Source of the DNA: Cohnella terricola
GTDB taxonomy: Bacteria > Bacillota > Bacilli > Paenibacillales > Paenibacillaceae
Assembly (NCBI RefSeq): GCF_007786475.1
Contig: NZ_VNJJ01000018.1
Location: 1 to 64,000, forward strand
Direction of reading: 5' to 3'
Length of the DNA stretch: 64,000 bases
Shown here one piece after another: positions 49,275-59,545 of the stretch (position 1 is the first letter of the stretch; each line of letters starts with the position of its first letter). The position numbers were made by a program, and so were the translations under genes. The notes under the pieces are model-generated. The model did no database searches. It saw only the letters and a list, made by a program, of their open reading frames with translations, and was not told the origin of the DNA.

Positions 49275-49456
49275 AAGATTTCCCCCATGCATATCATAAG
49301 TACGAAGCCGTCCAATGCAGCCGGCCTCTCGCCGACCATAAACAAAACCATCCTCAATTGTAACGGATTACTTGTCTGATTGAAAGATTGTTTCGATCCA
49401 AGTTTTAACGATTTTGAGAGGCCAACCTCACGATCCGTTCGGTTGAATTGTGTATT

Positions 49457-49488
49457 ATTATACATTCAATGTATTAATTATTCAATGG
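49457..49488 (-). promoter_or_regulatory. argC promoter with repeated CATTGAAT elements
   Basis: Minus strand: -35 TTGAAT (49480-49485), 17 bp, -10 TATAAT (49457-49462). An ATTGAAT motif occurs twice, once over the -35 and once just before the -10, in AT-rich sequence resembling ArgR/AhrC (ARG box) half-sites. ArgR binding is inferred, not shown. Confidence 0.65.
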
Positions 49489-49530
49489 TTTGATGCGCCC
49501 TAATTTTGAGGAAATCGTTAACAATACGAT

Positions 49531-49587
49531 AAAAATAAAAACATCGCTAACCCTGAACGATCCTCTCGTTCAAGAACATTAGCGATG
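49531..49587 (-). terminator. terminator of the YitT-family gene
   Basis: CATCGCTAA/TTAGCGATG outer stem with GAACGA/TCGTTC inner stem, followed on the minus strand by TTTTTATTTTTAT. It lies just upstream of the argC promoter. Confidence 0.92.
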
Positions 49588-49597
49588 GGTAACATCT

Positions 49598-50524
49598 TTA
49601 GAGCAATCGCTCGTCATGGAAACCTTCTCCGAGCACTTCGGCCGCGTTCGTAATGATGACGAAAGCGTCGGGATCCGCGTCTCGCACGAGCAACTTCAGC
49701 CTGACCACTTCGTTCTGACCGACTACGGCTAGCAGCACGGGGCGATCATCCCCCGTATATCCTCCAACCCCTTGCAGCCGGGTTAAGCCGCGATCCAACT
49801 CATGCAGGATGGCATCGGAGACGCGGTCGGGATGCTTAGAAATAATAAACGCGGCTTTGGAAGTTTGAAAGCCGGACTGAATAACATCGATCGTTTTACT
49901 GGTGGCGAATAAACCGATTAATGCATAAAGCGCATTTTCGAGAGAAATGAATAAACCCGCGGATATAATGACGAGACCGTCCAACATCGCCACCGCAAGT
50001 CCAAGGCGTATTCCGATTACGCGGTGAATGATCTGCGCCATCGTATCGAGCCCGCCCGTCGACCCGCGGCCTCGGAACACTAGGCCCAACCCGAGGCCGA
50101 CGCCCAGTCCCCCATAGAGCGCCGCGAGAAGCGGATTGTCCGTCGGAGGCGTCCAATGGGAGGTCAGAAGAACGAATAAAGGCAAGACGATCGTGCCGAT
50201 CGCCGTTTTGATTCCGAACTGTTTCCCCAGCACGAGAACGCCTGCAATGAAAATCGGTATATTAAGAGCCCACTGCGTATAAGCGGGAGGGATATTCGCG
50301 AGCGTATCGATAATGACGGAGATCCCCGATACGCCGCCGGAAGCGATCCGGTTCGGCAACAGGAATAAGTTAAAGCTTGCCGCGATGAAAAAAGAGCCGA
50401 CCAACATCGCGATATAACTGTATATCGTTCGCGCGCGCTTTGAGTAACGAGGCATTTTCCTTTTGTTCGGCAGCGTAGGAACGGTAGGAACTCGATTTTC
50501 CTGCTCGTTTTCATTCATGGACAT
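49598..50524 (-). CDS. YitT family membrane protein
   Basis: A 308-residue protein. About 30 polar N-terminal residues precede five or six transmembrane helices (DUF161/YitT, with FNLFLLPNRIASGGVSG and GGLGVGLGLGLVFRGRGSTGG). A C-terminal cytoplasmic DUF2179 domain (about 220-300) follows. Transport function in the family is not established. ATG 50524 has SD GAGG at 7 nt. It lies downstream of prfB, as the related yvjA does in Bacillus, but after a strong terminator. Confidence 0.87.
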   Translation of the reverse strand: MSMNENEQENRVPTVPTLPNKRKMPRYSKRARTIYSYIAMLVGSFFIAASFNLFLLPNRIASGGVSGISVIIDTLANIPPAYTQWALNIPIFIAGVLVLGKQFGIKTAIGTIVLPLFVLLTSHWTPPTDNPLLAALYGGLGVGLGLGLVFRGRGSTGGLDTMAQIIHRVIGIRLGLAVAMLDGLVIISAGLFISLENALYALIGLFATSKTIDVIQSGFQTSKAAFIISKHPDRVSDAILHELDRGLTRLQGVGGYTGDDRPVLLAVVGQNEVVRLKLLVRDADPDAFVIITNAAEVLGEGFHDERLL

Positions 50525-50624
50525 GAGCGTTCCTCTTTCCGATATTCGACTTATTGCTTCTTTCGATATGGATCGGCATTTTACCTTTAATTATGTACGG
50601 ATGCGCACCGAATAACTTATGAAA

Positions 50625-50661
50625 CAAAAAACTTCTTGCGCGGTCAGGCGCAAGAAGTTTT
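50625..50661. terminator. prfB terminator
   Basis: AAACTTCTTGCGC/GCGCAAGAAGTTT perfect stem with a 6-nt loop and A/T tracts on both sides; on the minus strand it is followed by TTTTTT. Confidence 0.93.
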
Positions 50662-50677
50662 CCTTATCGCTAATCCC

Positions 50678-51797
50678 TTATTGGACTTCCTGTTTAATCT
50701 GGCTGCGCAGGTAGCCGTCGATGAAGGCATCCAGATCTCCGTCCATGACCGCGCCGACGTTCCCCGTCTCGACGGAAGTGCGGTGGTCTTTAACCATGCT
50801 GTACGGGTGGAAAACGTAGGAGCGAATTTGGCTGCCCCACGCGATATCCAAGTGCTCGCCCCGAACTTCGGCCAGTTCTTTCTGCTGCTCCTGGATCTTC
50901 AACTCATAGAGCTTGGATTGGAGCATCTTCATCGCTTTCTCCCGGTTCTGGATCTGAGAACGCTGCGTCTGGCAAGCGACGACGATCCCCGTAGGCAAGT
51001 GCGTGATCCGGATGGCGGAGTCCGTCTTGTTGATATGCTGTCCGCCCGCTCCGCTGGAACGGTACGTGTCGATACGCAGATCGTCGGGACGGATGTCGAT
51101 CTGAATCTCGTCGTTGATCTCGGGCACGACATCGCAGGAAACGAAGGACGTGTGGCGTCTGCCCGAAGCATCGAACGGTGAGATTCGCACAAGGCGATGC
51201 ACGCCTTTCTCCGCTTTCAGGTAACCGTAAGCATTATGCCCACGGATTTGGAGCGTCACGCTCTTGATTCCCGCTTCATCGCCCGGAAGATAGTCGAGCA
51301 GTTCGATCTTGAAACCACGCTTCTCCGCCCATCTCGTGTACATCCGGTACAGCATCTGCGCCCAATCTTGCGACTCGGTGCCGCCGGCGCCGGGATGAAG
51401 CTCGAGAATCGCGTCCAGCTTGTCGTACGGCTGGTTCAGCAGCAGCTGCAATTCGAAGCCGTCCACCTTGCCTGTCAGCTTCTCCACGCTCTCGCCCCAT
51501 TCGGCCGCCATCTGTTCGTCGGCTTCCTCTTCCAGAATCTCAAGCATATCCACGAGGTCCTGGCATTCGCTCGCCAAGCCTTCATACTGCTCGACGACCG
51601 ACTTGATCGCGTTCATCTCGCCGATCAGGGATTGGGCTTTCTCGTTATCGTCCCAGAAATTCGGATCGCTCATCTTGACTTCGTAGTTCTCGATCTGTTC
51701 TTTCTTCAGATCTAAGTCAAAGAGACCCCCTAAGTTGCTGAAGTCGCTTCGCGTTCGCGCGAAGGTCTTGCTTTAAGGAAACGTCTAGCTCGAACAT
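50678..51797 (-). CDS. prfB: peptide chain release factor 2 (programmed +1 frameshift)
   Basis: A 372-residue RF2 decoding UGA and UAA. Translation starts at ATG 51797 (SD GAGGTG) and reads 26 codons to CTT TGA C, where UGA (51717-51719) is codon 27. Slipping +1 onto GAC continues the main frame [13 protein letters not shown]... to 50678. The stimulating SD-like AGGGGG lies 3 nt before CTT, exactly as in E. coli and B. subtilis. The SPF specificity tripeptide (RISPFDASG) and catalytic GGQ ([11 protein letters not shown]) are present. It is 37 bp downstream of secA. A gene call from 51673 alone would miss the N-terminus. Confidence 0.97.
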
Positions 51798-51834
51798 GAT
51801 GAATCACCTCATTGAAATCTTCGTGCCGCTGCTA

Positions 51835-54348
51835 TCAGTCTATGCGACCGTGGCACATTTTGTATTTCTTCCCGCTGCCACATGGGCATGGATCGTTACG
51901 TCCGACTGCATTGGCGCTGCGGGTTGCCGGTCTCTTCGGACCTTCGTCCGCTTTTGTATCGACGGCTTGGCCTTCTGCCACGGCTTCGCGCTTCGGCGCA
52001 GCCTGCACTTGGGCCTTCATGATATACATCGTTACCTCTTCTTCGATCCGAGAGATCATGTCGAGGAACATATTATGGCCTTCGAATTGATACTCGCGAA
52101 GTGGATCGTTACCGCCGTATGCGCGAAGGTGAATCCCTTGACGCAGGTGGTCCATGGAATCAATGTGATCCATCCACTTGCTGTCTACTGCGCGCAGAAC
52201 GACAACTTTCTCGAATTCGCGCATGGTCTCTTCGCCGATCGACTCTTCGCGTTCGTCGTATAGCTTGTTGACCATCTCGACGAGCAACTCGATCATTTCT
52301 TCTTTTTCCTTGCCCCACAGATCTTCCTTCGTTAACCGATCCTCCGGCAAGAAGTGCGAATGAGCGTAGGTGACGAGGCTGTCCATATCCCAATCTTCCG
52401 GAACGTCGCTGTCGGAACAATGGCTCTCGACCGCTTTCGTAATGACGGAACGGATCATTCCGGAGATAATCTCCCGAATGTTCTCGGCGTTCAGAACCGC
52501 GCGGCGATCTCCGTAAATTTTCTCCCGCTGCAAGTTAATGACGTCATCGTATTGGAGGACGATGCGCCGGGTGTCGAAGTTGCTGCCCTCGACTCGCTTC
52601 TGCGCGGACTCGATCGCTCTCGAGATGAGACGGCTCTCGATCGGAGATTCTTCGTCGAAACCGAGACGCTCCATCATGCCCATGATGTTGTCGGCGCCGA
52701 ACCTTCTCATCAGTTCATCCTGCATCGACAGGTAGAACTGCGAAGAACCCGGGTCGCCTTGACGGCCTGCGCGTCCGCGCAGCTGATTATCGATCCGGCG
52801 CGATTCGTGCCGTTCCGTCCCGATAATGTGGAGACCGCCTATTTCGGCAACGCCGTCTCCGAGCAAAATATCCGTACCGCGACCGGCCATGTTCGTCGCA
52901 ATCGTGACTGCGCCGTGCTGCCCCGCTTTGGAAATGATCTCTGCTTCCGCGGCATGGTGCTTAGCGTTGAGCACCTGGTGGGCTACGCCTTTCTTCTTCA
53001 ACAGTTCCGAGATGCGCTCGGAGTTCTCAATCGAGACGGTACCCACGAGCACGGGTTGTCCCGTCGCGTGACGGCGAACGATCTCTTCGACAACGGATTT
53101 GTATTTGCCGTTCTCGGATTTGTAAACGACGTCCGGCATATCGTCACGGACCATCGGACGGTTCGTCGGCGCTTGCAAGACTTCCAGGCCGTAAATCCGC
53201 TTAAACTCTTCTTCTTCCGTCTTCGCCGTACCGGTCATGCCGGCCAGCTTGCGGTACATCCGGAAGTAGTTCTGGAACGTGATCGTCGCGAGCGTCATGC
53301 TCTCGTTCTGAACGGTGATCTCTTCCTTCGCCTCGATCGCTTGATGGAGGCCTTCGCTGTAACGGCGGCCGGCCATCAAACGCCCGGTGAATTCGTCGAC
53401 GATCACGACTTCGTCGTCCTGAACGACGTAATCGACGTCCCGTTTCATAATATAACGCGCGCGGAGCGCTTGATTAACGTGATGGTTCAGCGTGACGTGC
53501 TCGTGGGAGAACAAGTTGTCGATGTTAAACGCGCGTTCGACTTTCGACACGCCGGCTTCCGTAAGAGCGATGCTGCGCATCTTAATGTCGACCGTAAAGT
53601 CCTCGGTATCGGTCAGACGACTAACCATCCGATCCGCTGCGTAATACATCTCGGTCGATTTCTGCGCTTGTCCTGAAATGATAAGCGGCGTACGCGCCTC
53701 GTCGACGAGGATCGAGTCGACTTCGTCGATGATCGCATAATGAAGCGGACGCTGAACCATCTGTTCCTTGTACAGAACCATGTTGTCGCGCAAGTAGTCG
53801 AACCCGAACTCGTTGTTCGTGCCGTATGTGATATCGCATGCGTAAGCTTCTTGTTTCTCCTCATGGGAAAGCCCATGGAGGTTGCAGCCGACCGTCATGC
53901 CCAAGAATGAATAGATTTGTCCCATCAGCGCGCTATCGCGTTGCGCCAAATAATCGTTGACTGTTACTACATGGACGCCTTCGCCTTTTAACGCGTTCAA
54001 ATAAACCGCTAGCGTACCTACAAGCGTCTTCCCTTCGCCGGTTCTCATCTCGGCGATCTTGCCTTGGTGAAGCACCATGCCTCCGATCAGTTGCACGTCG
54101 AAATGGCGCATGTTGAGCACGCGCTTAGCCGCTTCCCTGATGACGGCGAACGCTTCCGGAAGGATATCTTCCAAGGACTCGCCTTTGGCGATGCGCCCAC
54201 GGAATTCATCCGTCTTCGCGCGAAGCTGATCGTCGCTTAGCGGGGTTACGGAAGACTCCAACCCGTTAATTTGATCGACGGTCTTAAGAAGCCGTTTCAC
54301 CTCACGTTCATTGGCATCTCCGAATATTTTTTTGACAAGTCCAAGCAT
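51835..54348 (-). CDS. secA: preprotein translocase ATPase SecA
   Basis: An 837-residue SecA. Walker A is [11 protein letters not shown] (about 99-109), the DEAD-type motif is [16 protein letters not shown], motif III/VI ends in [17 protein letters not shown], and the C-terminal zinc-binding tail is [14 protein letters not shown]. It drives export through SecYEG and binds SecB-independent clients at the membrane. SD GAGGGG is 10 nt before the ATG. The order hpf-secA-prfB is the common Firmicute arrangement. Confidence 0.98.
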   Translation of the reverse strand: MLGLVKKIFGDANEREVKRLLKTVDQINGLESSVTPLSDDQLRAKTDEFRGRIAKGESLEDILPEAFAVIREAAKRVLNMRHFDVQLIGGMVLHQGKIAEMRTGEGKTLVGTLAVYLNALKGEGVHVVTVNDYLAQRDSALMGQIYSFLGMTVGCNLHGLSHEEKQEAYACDITYGTNNEFGFDYLRDNMVLYKEQMVQRPLHYAIIDEVDSILVDEARTPLIISGQAQKSTEMYYAADRMVSRLTDTEDFTVDIKMRSIALTEAGVSKVERAFNIDNLFSHEHVTLNHHVNQALRARYIMKRDVDYVVQDDEVVIVDEFTGRLMAGRRYSEGLHQAIEAKEEITVQNESMTLATITFQNYFRMYRKLAGMTGTAKTEEEEFKRIYGLEVLQAPTNRPMVRDDMPDVVYKSENGKYKSVVEEIVRRHATGQPVLVGTVSIENSERISELLKKKGVAHQVLNAKHHAAEAEIISKAGQHGAVTIATNMAGRGTDILLGDGVAEIGGLHIIGTERHESRRIDNQLRGRAGRQGDPGSSQFYLSMQDELMRRFGADNIMGMMERLGFDEESPIESRLISRAIESAQKRVEGSNFDTRRIVLQYDDVINLQREKIYGDRRAVLNAENIREIISGMIRSVITKAVESHCSDSDVPEDWDMDSLVTYAHSHFLPEDRLTKEDLWGKEKEEMIELLVEMVNKLYDEREESIGEETMREFEKVVVLRAVDSKWMDHIDSMDHLRQGIHLRAYGGNDPLREYQFEGHNMFLDMISRIEEEVTMYIMKAQVQAAPKREAVAEGQAVDTKADEGPKRPATRSANAVGRNDPCPCGSGKKYKMCHGRID

Positions 54349-54496
54349 ATCGAATATACCCCTCTCTCTCGCGGGTCTAACTATATCTTTACATTTTATC
54401 AGTTCGGAGAAGGCTGGGCAAGAAAGGGCGACTGGAAATGGGAGTTATTTAATACAAAAAACCGCCTCTTGGTCGGGATTTACGTCTCTAATGGCA

Positions 54497-54523
54497 ATAA
54501 AACCCCGGCGCGGACGCCGGGGT
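54497..54523 (-). terminator. hpf terminator
   Basis: ACCCCGGCG/CGCCGGGGT stem with a 4-nt loop, then TTTTATT on the minus strand. Confidence 0.9.
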
Positions 54524-54541
54524 CGGATGAATGATTATGGA

Positions 54542-55096
54542 TTATTGGGCTTCGATCAGCCCGTATTTGCCGTCGTTGCGGCGGTATACCACGTTAACTT
54601 CCTTGGTATCGGTGTTGGCGAATACGTAGAAGTTGTGTCCGACGAGGTTCATCTGCAGAATCGCTTCATCGACGTCCATCGGCTTGAGGTTGAAGCGTTT
54701 CGTTCTGACAAGCTCCATATCCTCTTCTTCATCCCTGGCCAACGTCGTTACGCCGTTTCCGAAGTCTTCCTTGAACAGCGCCCTTGCCGAACCCGCCTCG
54801 CGGAAATTGCGATTGATCTTCGTCTTATGTTTGCGGATTTGGCGCTCCAGTTTGTCCACTACGAAATCGATCGATGCGTACATGTCCTCCCGTTTCTCCT
54901 CCGCGCGCAACTGTGCTCCCGGCAGAGGAATCGTAACCTCGATAGTTTGCTGGCCTTTCGTGACGCTCAGGGTTACGTGAACATCGGATTGTGGAGGTGC
55001 TTCAAAATACTTGTCCAGACGACTCAGCTTCTTCTCGACGTACTCTCTTAAAGCATCCGTAACTTCCATACGCTGACCTCGAATGTTGTATTTCAT
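54542..55096 (-). CDS. hpf: long-form ribosome hibernation promoting factor
   Basis: A 184-residue long HPF. The N-terminal S30AE domain (about 1-100, MKYNIRGQRMEVTDALREYVEKK and the basic RQIRKHKTKINR end) sits in the 30S decoding region. The C-terminal domain (about 125-184, FNLKPMDVDEAILQMNLVGHNFYVF) dimerises to form 100S ribosomes. SD AAAGGAGGAG precedes the ATG. It is upstream of secA with a strong terminator between. Confidence 0.96.
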   Translation of the reverse strand: MKYNIRGQRMEVTDALREYVEKKLSRLDKYFEAPPQSDVHVTLSVTKGQQTIEVTIPLPGAQLRAEEKREDMYASIDFVVDKLERQIRKHKTKINRNFREAGSARALFKEDFGNGVTTLARDEEEDMELVRTKRFNLKPMDVDEAILQMNLVGHNFYVFANTDTKEVNVVYRRNDGKYGLIEAQ

Positions 55097-55123
55097 GGGG
55101 CAACTCCTCCTTTGCTTGATTTC

Positions 55124-55153
55124 ATTTTACCACATTCGGGATGGGCGTTTCAA
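55124..55153 (-). promoter_or_regulatory. hpf promoter
   Basis: -35 TTGAAA (55148-55153), 18 bp, -10 TAAAAT (55124-55129) on the minus strand. No clear sigma-B or sigma-H consensus was seen. Confidence 0.55.
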
Positions 55154-55223
55154 AACATTCCGTTAATAATTTTGAATTTTTTGAAAACTTTAATGTGGAA
55201 TCCTAAGAGGCTTACTACAATAG

Positions 55224-55249
55224 AAAAAACCCTGGATTTCTCCAGGGTT
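55224..55249 (-). terminator. csp terminator
   Basis: AACCCTGG/CCAGGGTT stem with a 6-nt loop followed by TTTTT on the minus strand. Confidence 0.9.
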
Positions 55250-55317
55250 CGTAACAGATGAACTTGGCATGTACTTCAAAACATGTATGTTTGTTCGACG
55301 CAAACGCGCCGGGATGA

Positions 55318-55515
55318 TTACAGTTTGGTAACGTTAGCGGCTTGAGGGCCTCTTGCGCCTTGAACGATATCGAATTCTACCGATTGACCTTCCTCAAGAG
55401 CTTTGTAACCGTCCATTTGAATAGCGGAGAAGTGAACGAACACGTCGCCACCTTGCTCTGTTTCAATGAAACCGTAACCTTTTTCCGCGTTGAACCATTT
55501 TACTTTACCTTGCAT
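55318..55515 (-). CDS. csp: cold shock protein (CspA family)
   Basis: A 65-residue OB-fold RNA/ssDNA-binding protein: RNP1 KGYGFIE (about 12-18), RNP2 DVFVHFSAI (about 24-32). The length and sequence are typical of Bacillus CspB/CspD proteins. A 70-nt leader separates a good promoter from the start. It is monocistronic with its own terminator. Confidence 0.96.
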   Translation of the reverse strand: MQGKVKWFNAEKGYGFIETEQGGDVFVHFSAIQMDGYKALEEGQSVEFDIVQGARGPQAANVTKL

Positions 55516-55582
55516 GTGTTAAACATTCCCTTCATATTCAAATGACGTTAGACTTAGGAATCCTTACCTAGCCCACAAACCG

Positions 55583-55612
55583 AATATACCATCAGGTAAA
55601 GATTGGTGTCAA
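55583..55612 (-). promoter_or_regulatory. csp promoter
   Basis: -35 TTGACA (55607-55612), 18 bp, -10 TATATT (55583-55588) on the minus strand, leaving a leader of about 65 nt. Confidence 0.7.
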
Positions 55613-55693
55613 TGATTTTTTGTAAGCGGATACACTCCTTAGGTGACAGCCTTTTCGGGAGTCGATTGGATTTCGCGATAAATGCCGATTGTA

Positions 55694-57493
55694 TTACCTC
55701 GTTTGGAGGCTTTCGTCTTTCATCGCTTGTATCATATTTACAATTTCTTCGTCTTTATTTTCTATCTGTTCCAAGAAAGATATCGCCATTTCGAGCTCAC
55801 CGAAATCGGATAAGACGCTGCCTAAATTATAGAGCGTATCCTCGTTCCGAGGATTCAGGGAATACGATTTCTCCAACAGCGGAAGCACATGATCGTATAG
55901 TTTTTGTTGGTAGCTGCCTACGGCAATCGCATTTAACGTGCGATCACTGATTGTTCTCTGATCGGCGAATCGGATGATTTGTTCGTCGCCGATCGTCCCG
56001 TTCGCTAATAACGACAGAAGTTCCAATACGCTGTTGTCGACGTCTTGGTTATTTTCGATATGATTTAACAGTTCCAGTATCCGGGACAAGTGTTCATCGT
56101 TGGCAACATCGCTCTTAAGAGTATCTTCAATCGGCTTCTGGGCAGACACGATATATTGATACGCCATGAATTGCGCCTTGTCCGTCCCGTTGCTTATTCT
56201 AGCAAGGTTGTCAATAAACTCTTCATCCTCCGGGGCAATCGGTACTTGCGTCATCGAATATTGAACATTTTTGTACCCGGCCTTATCGAAGAGAAGAACA
56301 ATCTCTTTCCAGGTAAAAAATCTGACGTGAGTCCGATCCAGCAATCCCGCATCCGTATAGGTCCAATTGCCGTTTATCACATCTCTTAACAGGCTATAGT
56401 GCATCACGTTCGGAATACTCGCCAATAGTCTCCCGTCAGGTTTTAAGTATTTCATCATATTGCCGACAACAAACCAGGGATCATATAGATGTTCGAGCAC
56501 GTCCGCGAAAATAATGTAATCAAAATGTTCCAAGGGGTATGCCAGGTTTTCTTGTTCTATATTCTCTGCTCTCACATCGGCGATTAAGGAAGCGATATTC
56601 GCCGAGTGCTTATTGAGTTCGATACCGAACAATTCGGCGCCGGGATATCGATTTTTGATTTCCAGCAGCGTAGCGCCGCACGCACAGCCAATCTCCAGTA
56701 TCCTTATATTCTTGTGACTGGGAGCGTCGATCATATTCAGAATTTCAAGGCGGATATTTCTGGAGTATTTCGGATTAAACCCCCACTTCTCCTCGAACTT
56801 ACGGGCGTTCGTTTGCAACAAAGCCCTAAAATGGTCGGCATCGTCACGGAATGACGTACTCCCGAAGTGGTGGATAAAGGTGTCCTTGCAAAGCATCAGC
56901 TTATACCCGGCCGACCGAATGCGGTGGGAATAATCATCGTCCTCGTAATTCCCGGGCGTAAATCTTTCATCTAATAGCCCGATCTCTTTCACAACACTAT
57001 TCTTAATGAGCATGCAATAGCCCACTAGCTTAATTCGCTCTTCCCACTTCTCGGTTTTTCTCTCGTTGTACTCTGCCCCGAAAGCCTGCATCTCTTCTAG
57101 AGTCGAATAGCTAACTGGAATGCTTTGAGAGTAAGAGCAATTGTTCGTGACCGAGCCTACGGCACCGATCTTGTCGTCGCTATATAGGCAATCCGTCAAG
57201 TTATTCAACCAATTTTTCGTTACGATCGTATCGTTGTTTAACAGCAATATGTTGTCGCCCGTCGCGATTTCGATCCCTTGATTGCAGCCTTTCGGGAATC
57301 CGAGGTTGGTATCGTTGTAGATTGCGCGAATGTCAGGTTGTTTGTGCAACCATTCGACCGTTCCATCCGTTGATTGGTTATCTATGACAATGATTTCATA
57401 GCTATCCACTGCTGTATATTTACGAATACTGTCTATACAGTGCCGGGTGTAGTCCAATTTATTGTAAGTTAATATAATAATGCTTGTTTTCAT
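55694..57493 (-). CDS. glycosyltransferase (GT2) - methyltransferase - TPR fusion
   Basis: A 599-residue multidomain protein. The N-terminal GT2 fold (about 1-215) has SIIILTYN, IDNQSTDGT and the metal motif LLNNDT. A class I SAM methyltransferase (about 260-420) has LEIGCACG, the acidic ELN after beta-2, and ADVLEHLYDPW. The C-terminal region (about 450-599) is helical with at least one TPR (DTLYNLGSVLSDFGELEMAIS). Such fusions build modified glycans on surface polymers or flagellin. Beside fliD/fliS and a second glycosyltransferase, flagellin glycosylation is the likeliest role (inference). It is AT-richer than the housekeeping genes. ATG 57493 follows SD GAGGGG. Confidence 0.85.
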   Translation of the reverse strand: MKTSIIILTYNKLDYTRHCIDSIRKYTAVDSYEIIVIDNQSTDGTVEWLHKQPDIRAIYNDTNLGFPKGCNQGIEIATGDNILLLNNDTIVTKNWLNNLTDCLYSDDKIGAVGSVTNNCSYSQSIPVSYSTLEEMQAFGAEYNERKTEKWEERIKLVGYCMLIKNSVVKEIGLLDERFTPGNYEDDDYSHRIRSAGYKLMLCKDTFIHHFGSTSFRDDADHFRALLQTNARKFEEKWGFNPKYSRNIRLEILNMIDAPSHKNIRILEIGCACGATLLEIKNRYPGAELFGIELNKHSANIASLIADVRAENIEQENLAYPLEHFDYIIFADVLEHLYDPWFVVGNMMKYLKPDGRLLASIPNVMHYSLLRDVINGNWTYTDAGLLDRTHVRFFTWKEIVLLFDKAGYKNVQYSMTQVPIAPEDEEFIDNLARISNGTDKAQFMAYQYIVSAQKPIEDTLKSDVANDEHLSRILELLNHIENNQDVDNSVLELLSLLANGTIGDEQIIRFADQRTISDRTLNAIAVGSYQQKLYDHVLPLLEKSYSLNPRNEDTLYNLGSVLSDFGELEMAISFLEQIENKDEEIVNMIQAMKDESLQTR

Positions 57494-57589
57494 TTGGCTT
57501 TCACCCCTCATTATTTAAGTTCTATATCGGTATTTCCTCTTCAATCCGATATATTAATATTATAGTTAATAGAATGACTTGGAGGATTT

Positions 57590-59494
57590 ATGAATCTAAT
57601 TTCTCTTTGCATGATTGTCAGAGACGAAGAAAAGCTTCTGTCGCGCTGTCTAGAAAGCGTGCAATCGTTAGTAGACGAAATCATTATTGTTGATACGGGA
57701 TCCGTAGACCGCACCAAAGAGATCGCGCTGCGATATACGGATCGCGTCTACGATTTCGAATGGACGAACGATTTTTCCGCCGCCCGCAACGAATCTATAC
57801 GTTATGCGACTGGTAAGTGGATTTTGGTTCTTGATGCGGATGAGTATGTTCAAAAGCTGGATGAACACAAGTTGCGCCATTTTCTTACAGATTATCATCT
57901 TTCGGGTCCAACGGGTTTTATCCTTAATATCATGAATTTTACAGGCAGCGGTTTTGATGAAACACAGATGATCAAGTCCACGGGCGTCCGGCTTTTCAGC
58001 AATTCTTTCGGCATTTCATACGCTCAGCCAATTCACGAACAATTGATTTCCAATCAAGATGAACTTCGGCTCGTCTCTCTTTCCTTATCCGTCTTCCATT
58101 CGGGATATACGAATGACATCGTCAAAGAAAAAAATAAATCGCAACGGAATCGGAGTATACTCGATCACTTATCGATCGACGAAAATCCCTATCATCAGTT
58201 TGTACTTGGAAATGAACAAGCAGCAGCCGGCGAATTAGCCGCAGCCCTGAATAACTATCGATCAGCTTACGAGAACTGTTCGCCCGACGACACATGGTAC
58301 GATCACCTTCTGGATCGATTAATTGCGTTGGAGCTCCAAACTGGCCAGTATCATCTTGCCTATTCTTATATTCTTACCGGGCTACGCTTAAAGCCCGATC
58401 AAACGGATTATCATTGTTATTACGGTAAACTTCTAGATGCACTTGGATTCTGGAATGCAGCCATTGAACAATTCAAGACATGCATAGAGCTCGCGGATAT
58501 TGCCGAACGTAAGGGACTGCCTTATTCGATCGTTCACCCGTCATTCGGCAGAATCGTTCCCCACCAAATGCTAGGGAATATTTATCGCAAAAAAGGCGAT
58601 ATGCAGAGTGCTATTCAACATTGGGCCATGGCATTAAAAATGCAACCCAAAAATTATGAAATTCTTCAATCGCTAATTGATCTTCTGCTTATTTATGATT
58701 CCGGAAAACAGACGGAAAAAGTGCTGGAAATGCTCTATCCTTCTTCGACACCTTTGAATTCCGTGTTATTATTCAAAATGTTGCTTAAAACCGGTGATGC
58801 CAAATCCGCTCATCGATATCGATTATTAGCAGAAAGTGAAGGCATCGAGCTAACTTTTGCCGATCATGTCCTCATTCGTTTGATTGATCGCTTGGATTTA
58901 AACGCTATCGAAGCCAAGGAAGAGCCGCTTCCGCCGCCTCTTGCCGTTATGTCTTCAATTGTTTCAAATGAAATGAGATTCGTAGAACGGTTATCGATGG
59001 AGAGCAGGCTTTTAGCCCAAACAGCAATTCAAGCTCTTCGAGAGCAGCCCGTTGATCTATCTGTAATTAAAGATAGTTATCCGACGTTAGATAGCGTATT
59101 AATCTTATTATGGAGGTTTGGTTATCAAGATCTTTATTTCCAATTGGTCAATCAAATCGCGGATTACGATGTTCTTAATCGGCTAGCAAGCGAATTCTAC
59201 CGCTCCGGACTTGTAGAGGAAGCTATAGAACTGTACATTCTGTTGCTTGAACAAGGGGCTCTCTGTGCCGAAGGTTTAAAAACGATCGGTGTATGGCATA
59301 TCAATTCTCTAGAGTGTTCGGAAAGTCTTAAGTTCTTCGAGGCTTCTCTTGACGATCATTCCAATATAGATACGCTTGGACTGGTACTGGAGAACTTGAA
59401 TATCAATGAAGTAAGTGACTTCTTGAATGCTTACTACGAACGATATCCCTTATTGCGAGATATTGATTTCACTAGTATTCCGAACGATCAGTGA
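57590..59494 (+). CDS. glycosyltransferase (GT2) with TPR array
   Basis: A 634-residue protein. The N-terminal SunT-type GT2 domain (about 1-230) has LCMIVRDEEKLLSRCLESV, IVDTGSVDRT and the DXD motif VLDADEY. The rest consists of TPR-like helical repeats (for example YRKKGDMQSAIQHWAMALKMQP). TPR-linked GT2 enzymes occur with flagellin or S-layer glycosylation loci and glycopeptide bacteriocins; no small precursor peptide is seen here, so flagellin is favoured by location. It is divergent from the GT-methyltransferase gene (96 bp between starts) and has an SD (TTGGAGG). Confidence 0.83.
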   Translation: MNLISLCMIVRDEEKLLSRCLESVQSLVDEIIIVDTGSVDRTKEIALRYTDRVYDFEWTNDFSAARNESIRYATGKWILVLDADEYVQKLDEHKLRHFLTDYHLSGPTGFILNIMNFTGSGFDETQMIKSTGVRLFSNSFGISYAQPIHEQLISNQDELRLVSLSLSVFHSGYTNDIVKEKNKSQRNRSILDHLSIDENPYHQFVLGNEQAAAGELAAALNNYRSAYENCSPDDTWYDHLLDRLIALELQTGQYHLAYSYILTGLRLKPDQTDYHCYYGKLLDALGFWNAAIEQFKTCIELADIAERKGLPYSIVHPSFGRIVPHQMLGNIYRKKGDMQSAIQHWAMALKMQPKNYEILQSLIDLLLIYDSGKQTEKVLEMLYPSSTPLNSVLLFKMLLKTGDAKSAHRYRLLAESEGIELTFADHVLIRLIDRLDLNAIEAKEEPLPPPLAVMSSIVSNEMRFVERLSMESRLLAQTAIQALREQPVDLSVIKDSYPTLDSVLILLWRFGYQDLYFQLVNQIADYDVLNRLASEFYRSGLVEEAIELYILLLEQGALCAEGLKTIGVWHINSLECSESLKFFEASLDDHSNIDTLGLVLENLNINEVSDFLNAYYERYPLLRDIDFTSIPNDQ

Positions 59495-59538
59495 ACAAGA
59501 AAAAGGATGGACCACATGGCCCATCCTTTTTCTTGTTC
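59493..59538. terminator. bidirectional terminator with 18-bp perfect arms
   Basis: GAACAAGAAAAAGGATGG (59493-59510) and its exact inverse (59521-59538) around a 10-nt loop. It serves the convergent glycosyltransferase and VWA genes. The plus-strand arm overlaps the glycosyltransferase stop codon. Confidence 0.93.
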
Positions 59539-59545
59539 CAAGCTC

